The position numbers and the translations under genes are program-made. Shown one piece after another: positions 1 through 6,673 of a DNA stretch of 30,617 bases. Numbering within the stretch: the first letter of the stretch is position 1; each line of letters begins with the position of its first letter. This stretch comes from an uncultured Clostridia bacterium. Lineage in GTDB: Bacteria; Bacillota; Clostridia; Saccharofermentanales; DTU023. Where the stretch lies: contig CAKZWV010000074.1 of the NCBI GenBank assembly GCA_937922005.1, forward strand, positions 1 through 30,617, given 5' to 3'. A model generated the notes under the pieces. It was not told the DNA's origin, made no database searches, and was given only the letters and a program-made list of their open reading frames with translations.

Positions 1-1037
1 ACAATACAACAGTAATAGCAAAGTATAAACCAATAATGGTAGATGTAAACTTTGAACCAGGTGCAGGCTCCGGTACTATGAACAAGGAGACCGTCAAAAA
101 AGGTAGCACTTTCAAGCTACCTCTTAGCAAGTTTGCGGCTCCTAAGAATATGGAGTTTAAATGCTGGAAGGTAGGAGATACAGATTATGCGCCAGGTGCT
201 GAGATAGCAGTTGACAATGACACTGTCATTATAGCCATCTGGAAGGATAAGTCCTCTGACCCAGGATCTAATCCTGGCAATGAACCTGGCACGGAACCTG
301 GAACTGAACCAGGCAATGAACCTGGAACCGATCCTGGAACTAAACCCGGCAAAGACCCAGGCAAAGATCCATCCACTCCGCCCGTGAATCCTGGATCGGA
401 TTCCGGCAAAAATCCAACCAAGCCGGGAAATAATCCTCCTATGCCAGATTCCAAGGATCAAGAATATAAAGTCACCTTTATCATAAACGGTAGTGAGGAA
501 GGTACCCAGTTGGTCACCAAAGGGGGCCTCATCGATAAGGACAAACTTCCCACTAAAGAGGGCTATACCTTGAAGTGGTATCGAGATGAAGCATGTACGG
601 AAGAGTATGACCTTACCAAGGGGGTAGAATCCGATCTAACCCTGTATGCCAAGTGGTCGAAAGACTCCAATGATCCGGACAAAGATCCTTCTACCAAGCA
701 TCCCTCCACCGACGGTCAGGTCCCGCCCTACCGGCTCGGAACAGGGACTGGCTGGCTGAATACACCAGGCACGCCACCGCAAAACTCTCTGGTCGTGACA
801 GGCACAGCTTTGCAGAGCCCACCAGGCCAGCCAACAACCTTTACCTTCCCGCCCTACACGCCAACTGCGCCGAATCAGATCTGGAACCAGCCTGGAGGCC
901 AGAATGTAACAGCCAACAATGTTAAGCCCCTCCATGCAGTGCCAGAGACGGGTGAAGACGGTAGACCCGTCGTCTATGCTTTAACCCTACTCGCCATGGC
1001 AGCAGGCCTTCTCATTCTGAGGAAAAAACTCCAATAA
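1..1037 (+). CDS. Sortase-anchored surface protein with InlB-type repeats, 3' part
   Basis: The frame is open from the window edge (first full codon at base 3), so the N-terminus is missing; the ATG at 36 lies inside a repeat and is not a believable start. The residues around it (VIAKYKP) end one Listeria-Bacteroides (InlB B, Flg_new-like) repeat. A second repeat ends near base 245 and a third runs from about 465 to 655, closing with LTLYAKW. Between the last two is a low-complexity stretch of PGTEPG/PGNEPG units (about 260-370), probably a stalk through the cell wall. A Pro/Thr/Asn-rich segment follows. The C-terminus is a sorting signal: VPETG (bases 939-953), a hydrophobic span and the tail RKKLQ. 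Known role of this architecture: a wall-anchored adhesin or surface protein. The ligand is unknown. Confidence 0.85.
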   Translation, partial: NTTVIAKYKPIMVDVNFEPGAGSGTMNKETVKKGSTFKLPLSKFAAPKNMEFKCWKVGDTDYAPGAEIAVDNDTVIIAIWKDKSSDPGSNPGNEPGTEPGTEPGNEPGTDPGTKPGKDPGKDPSTPPVNPGSDSGKNPTKPGNNPPMPDSKDQEYKVTFIINGSEEGTQLVTKGGLIDKDKLPTKEGYTLKWYRDEACTEEYDLTKGVESDLTLYAKWSKDSNDPDKDPSTKHPSTDGQVPPYRLGTGTGWLNTPGTPPQNSLVVTGTALQSPPGQPTTFTFPPYTPTAPNQIWNQPGGQNVTANNVKPLHAVPETGEDGRPVVYALTLLAMAAGLLILRKKLQ

Positions 1038-1155
1038 GTTCATCCTGAGAAGGAATTGCCCAAAAGCTAATCCCAACCAGGAAGCTCCACAAAACCCATC
1101 CATGGTCTAGCTATCTTGCCAGCCGACCAAGGATACTATAGAAAGCGGCAAGAAG

Positions 1156-1186
1156 AGCCCTAGTCCAACCCTGGTCTAGGGCTTTT
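1156..1186 (+). terminator. Rho-independent terminator of the surface protein gene
   Basis: An 8-bp perfect stem AGCCCTAG / CTAGGGCT (1156-1163 with 1176-1183) with a 12-base loop is followed by a short T run. It lies 119 bases after the stop codon. The rest of the 309-base gap up to the ferritin gene holds a weaker hairpin (1222-1245), then the ferritin promoter and operator. Confidence 0.7.
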
Positions 1187-1261
1187 GCTAGCGCTCGTAG
1201 TACATCATTTTAAAAGGCCCGCCAAATGTTGACGGGACATTTTGGTGATGCATGTCGGCCC

Positions 1262-1290
1262 TTGACAACACATGAAAAAACGAATATACT
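1262..1290 (+). promoter_or_regulatory. Sigma-A promoter of the ferritin gene
   Basis: TTGACA (1262-1267), a 17-bp spacer and TATACT (1285-1290) form a near-consensus vegetative promoter. The ferritin start codon is 57 bases downstream of the -10 box, and a palindromic operator begins 8 bases after the -10, where transcription should start. Confidence 0.88.
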
Positions 1291-1297
1291 GCAGCAA

Positions 1298-1313
1298 GTT
1301 AGACGATTCTAAC
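1298..1313. promoter_or_regulatory. Palindromic operator, copy 1 (ferritin)
   Basis: GTTAGACGATTCTAAC is a perfect inverted repeat with 6-bp arms and a 4-bp centre, placed over the expected transcription start of the ferritin gene. The same motif recurs at 3190-3205 and 3439-3454, each time at a promoter. The TTAG...CTAA half-sites resemble those of DtxR/IdeR iron repressors. That assignment is inferred; no regulator gene is in the window. Confidence 0.72.
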
Positions 1314-1346
1314 TAAATTTAATGTTCAACTTATAAGGAGGACAGT

Positions 1347-1832
1347 ATGGAACAAAAAGTAATGGAAGCCCTCAACGAGCAGATTAACTTTGAACTTTAT
1401 TCAGGCTACCTGTATCTGGGCCTATCTTTGGCGATGGAAGACAAAAACTACAAGGGCTATGCCAAGTGGCTGGCCGAGCATTACGAGGAAGAACTCTCTC
1501 ATGCTAAGGATTTCATCGATTTCATGCATAAACGCGGGGTAAAACCAACCTTGCATCAGATTGAGATGGCCGATGCCAATTACACTGAACCCCTCGAAGT
1601 GGCCAAAGCCGTTTTGGAGCACGAGCAGAAGGTTTCGCAGCGGATTTACAAGATCCATGATCTAGCCAAGCAGGCTGACGATTATGCGACTGAAATCTTC
1701 ATGCATCAGTTCATTGCAGAGCAGACTGAAGAGGAAGACCTTACCCGAGAAATCGTCGACCAGTTCACCCTGGCAGGCGACAACATTTCGGCCAGAATGA
1801 TCATTGACCGTGAGCTCGGCTCCGACAAATAA
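1347..1832 (+). CDS. ftnA: Non-haem ferritin
   Basis: This 161-residue protein has the full length of bacterial ferritins (FtnA type) and would form a 24-subunit shell that oxidises Fe(II) and stores it as ferric mineral in the cytoplasm. The ferroxidase ligands expected for the family are visible: E16, E49 with H52 (in EEELSHA), E93, and E125-Q126 with E129 (in AEQTEEE). There is no haem-ligand evidence for bacterioferritin. A clear ribosome site (AAGGAGG) lies 8 bases before the ATG. The gene has its own strong promoter with a palindromic operator at the start point, consistent with iron-dependent control. In other bacteria ferritin is induced by iron, so a simple iron-activated repressor would be an unusual arrangement here. 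A hairpin at 1909-1941 ends the unit. Confidence 0.95.
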   Translation: MEQKVMEALNEQINFELYSGYLYLGLSLAMEDKNYKGYAKWLAEHYEEELSHAKDFIDFMHKRGVKPTLHQIEMADANYTEPLEVAKAVLEHEQKVSQRIYKIHDLAKQADDYATEIFMHQFIAEQTEEEDLTREIVDQFTLAGDNISARMIIDRELGSDK

Positions 1833-1908
1833 TCCCGCCAAGCTTTCCTATCATTCGTTAGCCGTTACCGACCACCCTAAGCGCGCCCGGTGATCCTGAC
1901 CAAGCAAA

Positions 1909-1941
1909 GAGCCCTCCAGCAGCCTAGCTGCCGGAGGGCTC
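1909..1941. terminator. Terminator hairpin between ferritin and flavodoxin genes
   Basis: The arms GAGCCCTCC (1909-1917) and GGAGGGCTC (1933-1941) pair perfectly, and inside them GCAGC pairs with GCTGC, with one mismatch between the two stems. Sequence after the hairpin is moderately T-rich on both strands. It sits between two convergent genes and probably serves both. Confidence 0.75.
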
Positions 1942-1992
1942 CCTTCGTATTTACCTTTTAAGCTGTTTTTTTAAGTTCGTTTGCTGAAGCTC

Positions 1993-2418
1993 TTATGCTG
2001 TAGCCAGGGCTTTTCCTAAGCCTGCACAAGCTTCTTTAGCGGCATCGTCCGGGGCCTCAAAGGCAATGACGGTATCAACCACTCGTAGATTGCCATTGGC
2101 ACAACGCTCTTTCCAGGTATCCATCCATTCACCGACGGCCCAGGAGTAGGAGCCAAAGAGGCCAATGGGTTTCTGCCCTAATTTGCCCTCACACTCGGCA
2201 AAAAGTGGTTCGAATTCGTTTTCTTCCAGTTCTTCATTGCCCATAGCGGGGCAGCCGAAGGCGATGGCATCGAATTGATCCAACATATCTGCCTTAAAAT
2301 CCGCCGAGCTAAAGAGGCTAACTTCAGCCCCGGCCTCCTTGGCACCAGCCACAACCTCATTGGCCATGGCCTCCGTGTTTCCTGTCATGCTATAGTAAAC
2401 AACAGCAAGCTTTTTCAT
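1993..2418 (-). CDS. Flavodoxin (short-chain)
   Basis: This 141-residue protein starts KKLAVVYYSMTGNTEAMA, the first beta strand and phosphate-binding loop that hold FMN in flavodoxins. Later segments (FGCPAMGNEELEE, GLFGSYSWAVGEW) match the flavin-edge loops. Its length fits the short-chain group. Flavodoxins carry one or two electrons between reductases and oxidoreductases and commonly replace ferredoxin when iron is scarce. The start is set at 2418 because AAAGGAC precedes it; an ATG 21 bases upstream lacks a site. It lies 184 bases downstream of the DUF3793 gene on the same strand. No strong promoter is seen in the gap, which holds several small hairpins, so it is probably cotranscribed from the operator-controlled promoter upstream. 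Confidence 0.93.
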   Translation of the reverse strand: MKKLAVVYYSMTGNTEAMANEVVAGAKEAGAEVSLFSSADFKADMLDQFDAIAFGCPAMGNEELEENEFEPLFAECEGKLGQKPIGLFGSYSWAVGEWMDTWKERCANGNLRVVDTVIAFEAPDDAAKEACAGLGKALATA

Positions 2419-2602
2419 ACTCAGTCCTTTCTTCATCATAATTCTTGACCACCAGGTTCCACGGTGATTTCCACCAGCATGGTCCCGTGATGATATCTTG
2501 CCGCCACATGTCTGTGGGGCTTTTTACCCCTGCGTTCGCTTGGGTAAACTTTTACAACCTTGATATTTCAATCACAATATTCCCATCATGATTCCTTAAA
2601 AA

Positions 2603-3151
2603 TTATCCAATGGCAGAGAGATCGGCCAAGCCGACCCCCTGACGATATTTGGCAAATAATCTGATCTGGCAATCACTATATAAAGAAAAGGTCTTACGGG
2701 CCTCCTCTTCATTGCCATAGACCTTCCAATAGCCGGTCAACTTGGCATTTTGCCCTTGGTGGATGATAAAAGCTTGGACATCGCTCAGGGGATAGCCGAG
2801 AAAAATCCCAATCTCATGGGGAAAATTGCCCTGAGTAGCGCAATGCCTGGCAAGCTGGTCCAACGCTGCCTCTACAGAAAAGTCCATATACCCATAGGCA
2901 GCTAAAAAAACTTGAACCTCACACTCATTCAAGAGCCTTTGTAAGGCGGTCCGCCGGTAAACAAAGATTAACTTGCGTCCACCTTTCTCCAGGAGAACAT
3001 GAATATTCACGCCATTGCAGGCAAGACAGCGTTGACAATAGCTAAGATCCCTGCGACTTGCAATATACTGGGGTAAATTGATGAGATTGGCCACCTTACA
3101 CCCTGCCAGGGTAGGAGCCGCATAGCGGACCATTTGCTCTTCAATAGCCAT
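2603..3151 (-). CDS. DUF3793 family protein
   Basis: This 182-residue protein matches the DUF3793 family as I remember it: an opening with APTLAGCKVANLINLP, then a CxxCxxC cluster (C39, C42, C45), LLEKGGRKLIFVYR, and the conserved stretch FPHEIGIFLGYPLSDVQAFI followed by GYWKVYGNEEEA. The biochemical role is not known. The family is common in anaerobic Bacillota and is often found beside flavodoxin genes, as here. The cysteine cluster could bind a metal or Fe-S centre, but that is inference. There is no signal peptide or membrane segment. A GGAGG site lies 14 bases before the ATG, which is rather far. The gene has a consensus promoter with an operator shared with the ferritin and ABC transporter genes, which points to an iron or redox function. 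Confidence 0.88.
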   Translation of the reverse strand: MAIEEQMVRYAAPTLAGCKVANLINLPQYIASRRDLSYCQRCLACNGVNIHVLLEKGGRKLIFVYRRTALQRLLNECEVQVFLAAYGYMDFSVEAALDQLARHCATQGNFPHEIGIFLGYPLSDVQAFIIHQGQNAKLTGYWKVYGNEEEARKTFSLYSDCQIRLFAKYRQGVGLADLSAIG

Positions 3152-3189
3152 GAGAATCCCGCTTACCTCCTATGGGAAAATAAAAATAA

Positions 3190-3205
3190 GTTAGACACGA
3201 CTAAC
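3190..3205. promoter_or_regulatory. Palindromic operator, copy 2 (DUF3793-flavodoxin)
   Basis: GTTAGACACGACTAAC has 5-bp perfect arms (GTTAG/CTAAC) around six bases. It begins 8 bases downstream of the -10 box of the minus-strand promoter, almost the same geometry as the ferritin copy. Confidence 0.7.
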
Positions 3206-3213
3206 TATGAGGA

Positions 3214-3242
3214 ATTATATCTAGTCTGCAAATCCTTGTCAA
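3214..3242 (-). promoter_or_regulatory. Sigma-A promoter of the DUF3793-flavodoxin unit
   Basis: Read on the minus strand, TTGACA (3237-3242), 17 bases and TATAAT (3214-3219) are a perfect consensus promoter pointing to the DUF3793 gene. Such a strong core promoter usually needs repression, which the adjacent operator could provide. Confidence 0.92.
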
Positions 3243-3300
3243 TAGCTCACTCGTTACTTTCCTATATCCGGAAGAAAAAATTACTGAGGCCTAAGTAAAG

Positions 3301-3400
3301 AAACCATCGAAAGCCATCGGAAGCCGACGAAAGCCACCGGAAGCCGACGGAAGCCACCGGAAGCCACCGGAAGCCACCGTAAGCCATCGAAAACCACCAG
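3301..3400. repeat. Ten tandem copies of a 10-bp repeat
   Basis: Ten consecutive 10-bp units with consensus AAGCCACCGG fill exactly 3301-3400. Most differ by one or two bases (for example AAGCCGACGA, AAGCCATCGG); the two end units are the most diverged (AAACCATCGA, AAACCACCAG). The array lies between the divergent DUF3793 and ABC transporter promoters and ends 17 bases before the latter's -35 box. The period is close to one DNA turn, so identical faces are repeated along the helix. Confidence 0.93.
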
Positions 3401-3417
3401 AGGCATCTTGGGGAGGA

Positions 3418-3446
3418 TTGACATATAAAAAAAACAGAATTAGAAT
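3418..3446 (+). promoter_or_regulatory. Sigma-A promoter of the FtsX-type ABC operon
   Basis: TTGACA (3418-3423), a 17-bp A-rich spacer and TAGAAT (3441-3446) form the promoter. The -10 box lies inside the third operator copy. The leader of roughly 140 bases before the gene contains an imperfect hairpin (3518-3542). Confidence 0.85.
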
Positions 3447-3454
3447 CATCTAAC
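3439..3454. promoter_or_regulatory. Palindromic operator, copy 3 (ABC operon)
   Basis: ATTAGAATCATCTAAC contains perfect arms TTAGA/TCTAA around ATCA and differs from the 6-bp-arm consensus only at its first base. It overlaps the -10 hexamer, so a bound protein would exclude RNA polymerase. Confidence 0.72.
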
Positions 3455-3517
3455 TAGAGCCTACAGCAAAAAAACTAGGCCCTGCAATAAGCTGGCACAG
3501 TCGCATAAGGAAGGACC

Positions 3518-3542
3518 CCAGACGCCAAGTTAGGGCATCTGG
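3518..3542 (+). promoter_or_regulatory. Leader hairpin upstream of the ABC operon
   Basis: CCAGACGCC (3518-3526) pairs with GGCATCTGG (3534-3542) with one mismatch and a 7-base loop in the untranslated leader. No T run follows, so it is not an ordinary terminator. Its function is unknown. Confidence 0.35.
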
Positions 3543-3590
3543 CCGACTGACGGGTCGTATGGGGAGAGCGCTGTGCATAAGGAGGCTAAT

Positions 3591-4286
3591 ATGATCAAGA
3601 TCGATCACTTACATAAATTCTATGGGGTTGGAAAAGAAAAAATGGAAGTCCTCAAGGGTTTGAGCTTTACCCTGGAAGAAGGACAAATGATGTGCGTCCT
3701 GGGTCCCTCCGGTTCGGGCAAGTCTACCCTCTTAAACATCCTGGGCGGCATCGAATCCATCGATAATGGCCGTGTTGAAGTCTACGGGCACAATTTGGGG
3801 GATATGAAGGCAAAGGAGCTCGAACAATACAGGCGTAATTACCTGGGCTTTGTCTTCCAATTTTACAATTTAGTGAGCCACCTGAATGTCTATGAAAATA
3901 TCGAGGTGGGCAAATACCTAGCTAAAAACCCATTGGATATTGAAAGCCTGGTGGATGATTTGGGGCTACGCCCTTATATCGACCAGTATCCGAATGAAAT
4001 CTCCGGGGGCCAGGCCCAGCGGACCTCAATCGGGCGGGCCATCATTAAAAGACCTAAACTATTGATCTGCGACGAACCCACGGGAGCCCTAGACTATGAA
4101 AGTGCCAAAGAGGTTTTGTTATTGATCGAAAAACTCAATCATTTGTACGGGTCTACCGTCATTATTGCCACCCATAACACACAAATCGCCAAAATGTGTG
4201 ACGTCATCCTCTCGATCCACGACGGATCCATCAAATCCTTTGCGGAAAACGAAAAGAAAATTCCTGCAAGTGAGGTAAGCTGGTAA
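3591..4286 (+). CDS. ABC transporter ATP-binding protein (MacB/LolD-like)
   Basis: This 231-residue cytoplasmic ATPase powers the membrane protein encoded next to it. Walker A is GPSGSGKST (residues 38-46), the Q-loop is in FVFQFYNL, the signature is ISGGQAQRTSIGRA (a slightly altered LSGGQ), Walker B is LLICDEPTGALD, and the H-loop is in IATHNT. This set and length fit the MacB/LolD/FtsE-type subfamily that works with FtsX-fold permeases. The start at 3591 follows AAGGAGG with ideal spacing; an in-frame GTG at 3573 lies upstream of that site and is rejected. The stop overlaps the permease start (TAATG), indicating translational coupling. The operator over its promoter places it in the same regulon as ferritin and DUF3793-flavodoxin. 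The substrate is unknown; iron, haem or peptide export are possibilities only. Confidence 0.93.
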   Translation: MIKIDHLHKFYGVGKEKMEVLKGLSFTLEEGQMMCVLGPSGSGKSTLLNILGGIESIDNGRVEVYGHNLGDMKAKELEQYRRNYLGFVFQFYNLVSHLNVYENIEVGKYLAKNPLDIESLVDDLGLRPYIDQYPNEISGGQAQRTSIGRAIIKRPKLLICDEPTGALDYESAKEVLLLIEKLNHLYGSTVIIATHNTQIAKMCDVILSIHDGSIKSFAENEKKIPASEVSW

Positions 4287-6634
4287 TGAAAAATCCGATC
4301 CGCAAGCGCATCCTCCGCCAAATCATCCAGAGCCCCGGCAAGACCCTTCCCCTTTTTTTGGCGATGGTCTTTATTGTCACTTTTTCGTCCTCATTCTTTA
4401 CCTCTCAGGACTCTGCTAAGCACCTCTACTACAAGCAGCTCAACGAGGGTGCCATCGAAGACGGGCAATTTACAACGATTTTCCCCCTGACGGAAGCCGC
4501 CAAAAATGAACTTGAGAAAAAAGACATCAAGCTTTACGAGTCTTTCTACCTCGAATTAGCAAATACTCCCGACAAGACCCTCAAAGCTTATGTCAACCGG
4601 AAGGATATTAATCTTCCACAGATTTTGGAGGGGCGTCTGGCGAGCGGAGTGGACGAAGTGGCTATCTCCGCCAACTATGCCCGGGCAAACAAGATCAAAG
4701 TGGGCGAGAAGATTGCCTTGGAGGGGCAGGAGTATTTGGTGACGGGGCTCATTTCTTTGCCAGATTATTCGTCTTTGTTAGCGCATAGGGATGATTTGGT
4801 GATGGATACGGGGCATTTCGGGACTTGTCTTTTGGCGAAGAAGGGTTTTGAGTCTTTTCAGGATGTGCCCGTTCGCTATACTTATGTTTATCATACCAAG
4901 GCCCCCCTTGACAAAAAGGAGGGGCGGGAAAAGCTCAAGGACCTCATCCAAGTTGTCAACCAGGATAACCGGATCATTGACGGGGTGATTCAGCAGGATA
5001 ACCACTGCATCACTTATCTGATGGACGATATGAACGGGGATGTCCCCATGATGATAACTTTTATGGTGATTTTATTCGTCGCCTTGGCCTTCATCAGTGC
5101 CGTTCAGGTCAAAAGTCTCATCGAAAGGGAGGCTCCCGTCATTGGAACCCTCCTTGCCTCTGGTTATACGAAGAAAGAGCTCTGGACCACCTATATGATG
5201 ACCCCAACGATTTTAGCTATTGTGGCGGGGATCCTCGGCAACATCTTCGCCTACCTGTATGCCTATCAAAAGTATATAGCCCTCTATTACCAGAGCTTTG
5301 ACTTGCCCAGCTTCCAGGCTCGGATTACCTTGCGGTCTTTCCTTCTCACCTGTATCGTTCCCCTCCTGATTTACTGGGCCATCAATGGCCTCATTATTGC
5401 CAAGAGCCTGCGCTTTAAACCCCTGGATTTCTTGCGGGGTCGGCTCAGCAAAGAGAAGAAGAGCAAAGTCAAATTATCTCTCCCCGATTTTATCATGAAA
5501 TATCGGATCCGGGTGGCTCTAGACAATAAGCTCAACCTGGCTTCCCTGCTTTTTGGGATCATTTTGGCCAATGTTCTCTTGGTTTACGGCCTTTCCGTCC
5601 AACCCATTTTCAAGCAATACACCGAAGAAATGAAAAACAACATGCCCTACCACTATAGCTATTTCGTGAAAATGGAAGAAAAGGGCCTCCAGGCAGCTGA
5701 GGCAGAGTCCGGGAACTCTAGGACAGGAAAAGAACCCCAGGCTGGGAAGGACCACCAGGAGCTTCCGTCAGACGATAAGGGGCAAGAGAGAGGGGAGATT
5801 CAGGTTGCCAAGGCCACCATTCTTACGGTCGAGCTGGTCGACCGAGAGAATAAAAAAGTCCAAATATTCGGGGTAGACAAGGGGTCAGCTTACAAAATTC
5901 CTGATTGGGAAGGGCTCAAAGCTGGTGAAGTTATAGTATCCAAGGGGGTTTTAGAACGCTTTTCCTACAAGATTGGAGATGAGATCAAGGTCCGGGAACC
6001 CTTCCATACCAAAGACATTAGCCTTCGCATTAAAGACGTGGACGACGCCACTACCCAGTTTCAGATATATACGAGGCGGGAATATTTGAATAAGATGGTG
6101 GACCAAGATCCCGACTTTATGAATGCCTATCTCAGCAATGTCAAGCTTAAGATTAACAAGGATAACCTGCTGACCCTCATTGACAAAGAGAACATGACCA
6201 AATTCATGGAACATTTCTTGGAGGGTTTTGGGCCTGTTTTTGAGATGTTCTTTTACATCGGCATTGGTTTTTCAATCATTGTGACGGTTATCGTTACCAA
6301 CCTGATCGTCGACAAGGCTCGGGTCAATATCGGCTACCTGAAGATTTTTGGCTTCCATGATCGGGAGATTACTAAGATTTATGTCCAGGGTATCCTGATT
6401 TTACTGGTTATCTTCCAATTCCTGATGATTCCGCTCCTCAATCAACTCCTGATTTGGCTCATGTACCTGGCCATGACCAAGTTCGATGCCTATGTGCTCG
6501 TAGATATCCCTCTCAACACCTACTTCAAGGCCCTAGCCGTCAACGTTCTTATCTTCATTCTGATTCAAATCTTCGAAAAGGTCCGAATTTCCCGCCTCGA
6601 TATGGTGAAAGAACTGAAGATGATCAATGGATAG
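4286..6634 (+). CDS. FtsX-fold ABC transporter permease
   Basis: This 782-residue membrane protein has an N-terminal membrane segment (about residues 20-40), a large outside domain (about 45-250), a group of membrane segments (about 255-440), a second outside domain, and a final group of three (about 645-770). This is the duplicated FtsX layout seen in ABC permeases of roughly 800 residues. Unlike carriers, such proteins (MacB, LolCE, BceB types) usually move or sense hydrophobic or peptide molecules by mechanical coupling. The second outside domain contains a charged low-complexity insert (about 465-505, rich in G, E, Q, K and D) that is probably disordered. The gene overlaps the ATPase stop by one base. 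Its 3' end faces the convergent ABC exporter gene only 39 bases away, with a weak GC-rich hairpin (6647-6662) between them. Confidence 0.9.
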   Translation: MKNPIRKRILRQIIQSPGKTLPLFLAMVFIVTFSSSFFTSQDSAKHLYYKQLNEGAIEDGQFTTIFPLTEAAKNELEKKDIKLYESFYLELANTPDKTLKAYVNRKDINLPQILEGRLASGVDEVAISANYARANKIKVGEKIALEGQEYLVTGLISLPDYSSLLAHRDDLVMDTGHFGTCLLAKKGFESFQDVPVRYTYVYHTKAPLDKKEGREKLKDLIQVVNQDNRIIDGVIQQDNHCITYLMDDMNGDVPMMITFMVILFVALAFISAVQVKSLIEREAPVIGTLLASGYTKKELWTTYMMTPTILAIVAGILGNIFAYLYAYQKYIALYYQSFDLPSFQARITLRSFLLTCIVPLLIYWAINGLIIAKSLRFKPLDFLRGRLSKEKKSKVKLSLPDFIMKYRIRVALDNKLNLASLLFGIILANVLLVYGLSVQPIFKQYTEEMKNNMPYHYSYFVKMEEKGLQAAEAESGNSRTGKEPQAGKDHQELPSDDKGQERGEIQVAKATILTVELVDRENKKVQIFGVDKGSAYKIPDWEGLKAGEVIVSKGVLERFSYKIGDEIKVREPFHTKDISLRIKDVDDATTQFQIYTRREYLNKMVDQDPDFMNAYLSNVKLKINKDNLLTLIDKENMTKFMEHFLEGFGPVFEMFFYIGIGFSIIVTVIVTNLIVDKARVNIGYLKIFGFHDREITKIYVQGILILLVIFQFLMIPLLNQLLIWLMYLAMTKFDAYVLVDIPLNTYFKALAVNVLIFILIQIFEKVRISRLDMVKELKMING

Positions 6635-6673
6635 GGAGAAAGCTGCGGCCCTACTGCGGGCCTCTCGCTAAAG

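Noticed and set aside
185..461. Minus-strand frames opposite the Pro/Gly repeats of the surface protein
   Set aside because: They arise from the repeat on the coding strand and contain only low-complexity residues.
2419..2602. Riboswitch in the DUF3793-flavodoxin gap
   Set aside because: Several small hairpins exist but no conserved core of a known class, such as FMN, was recognised.
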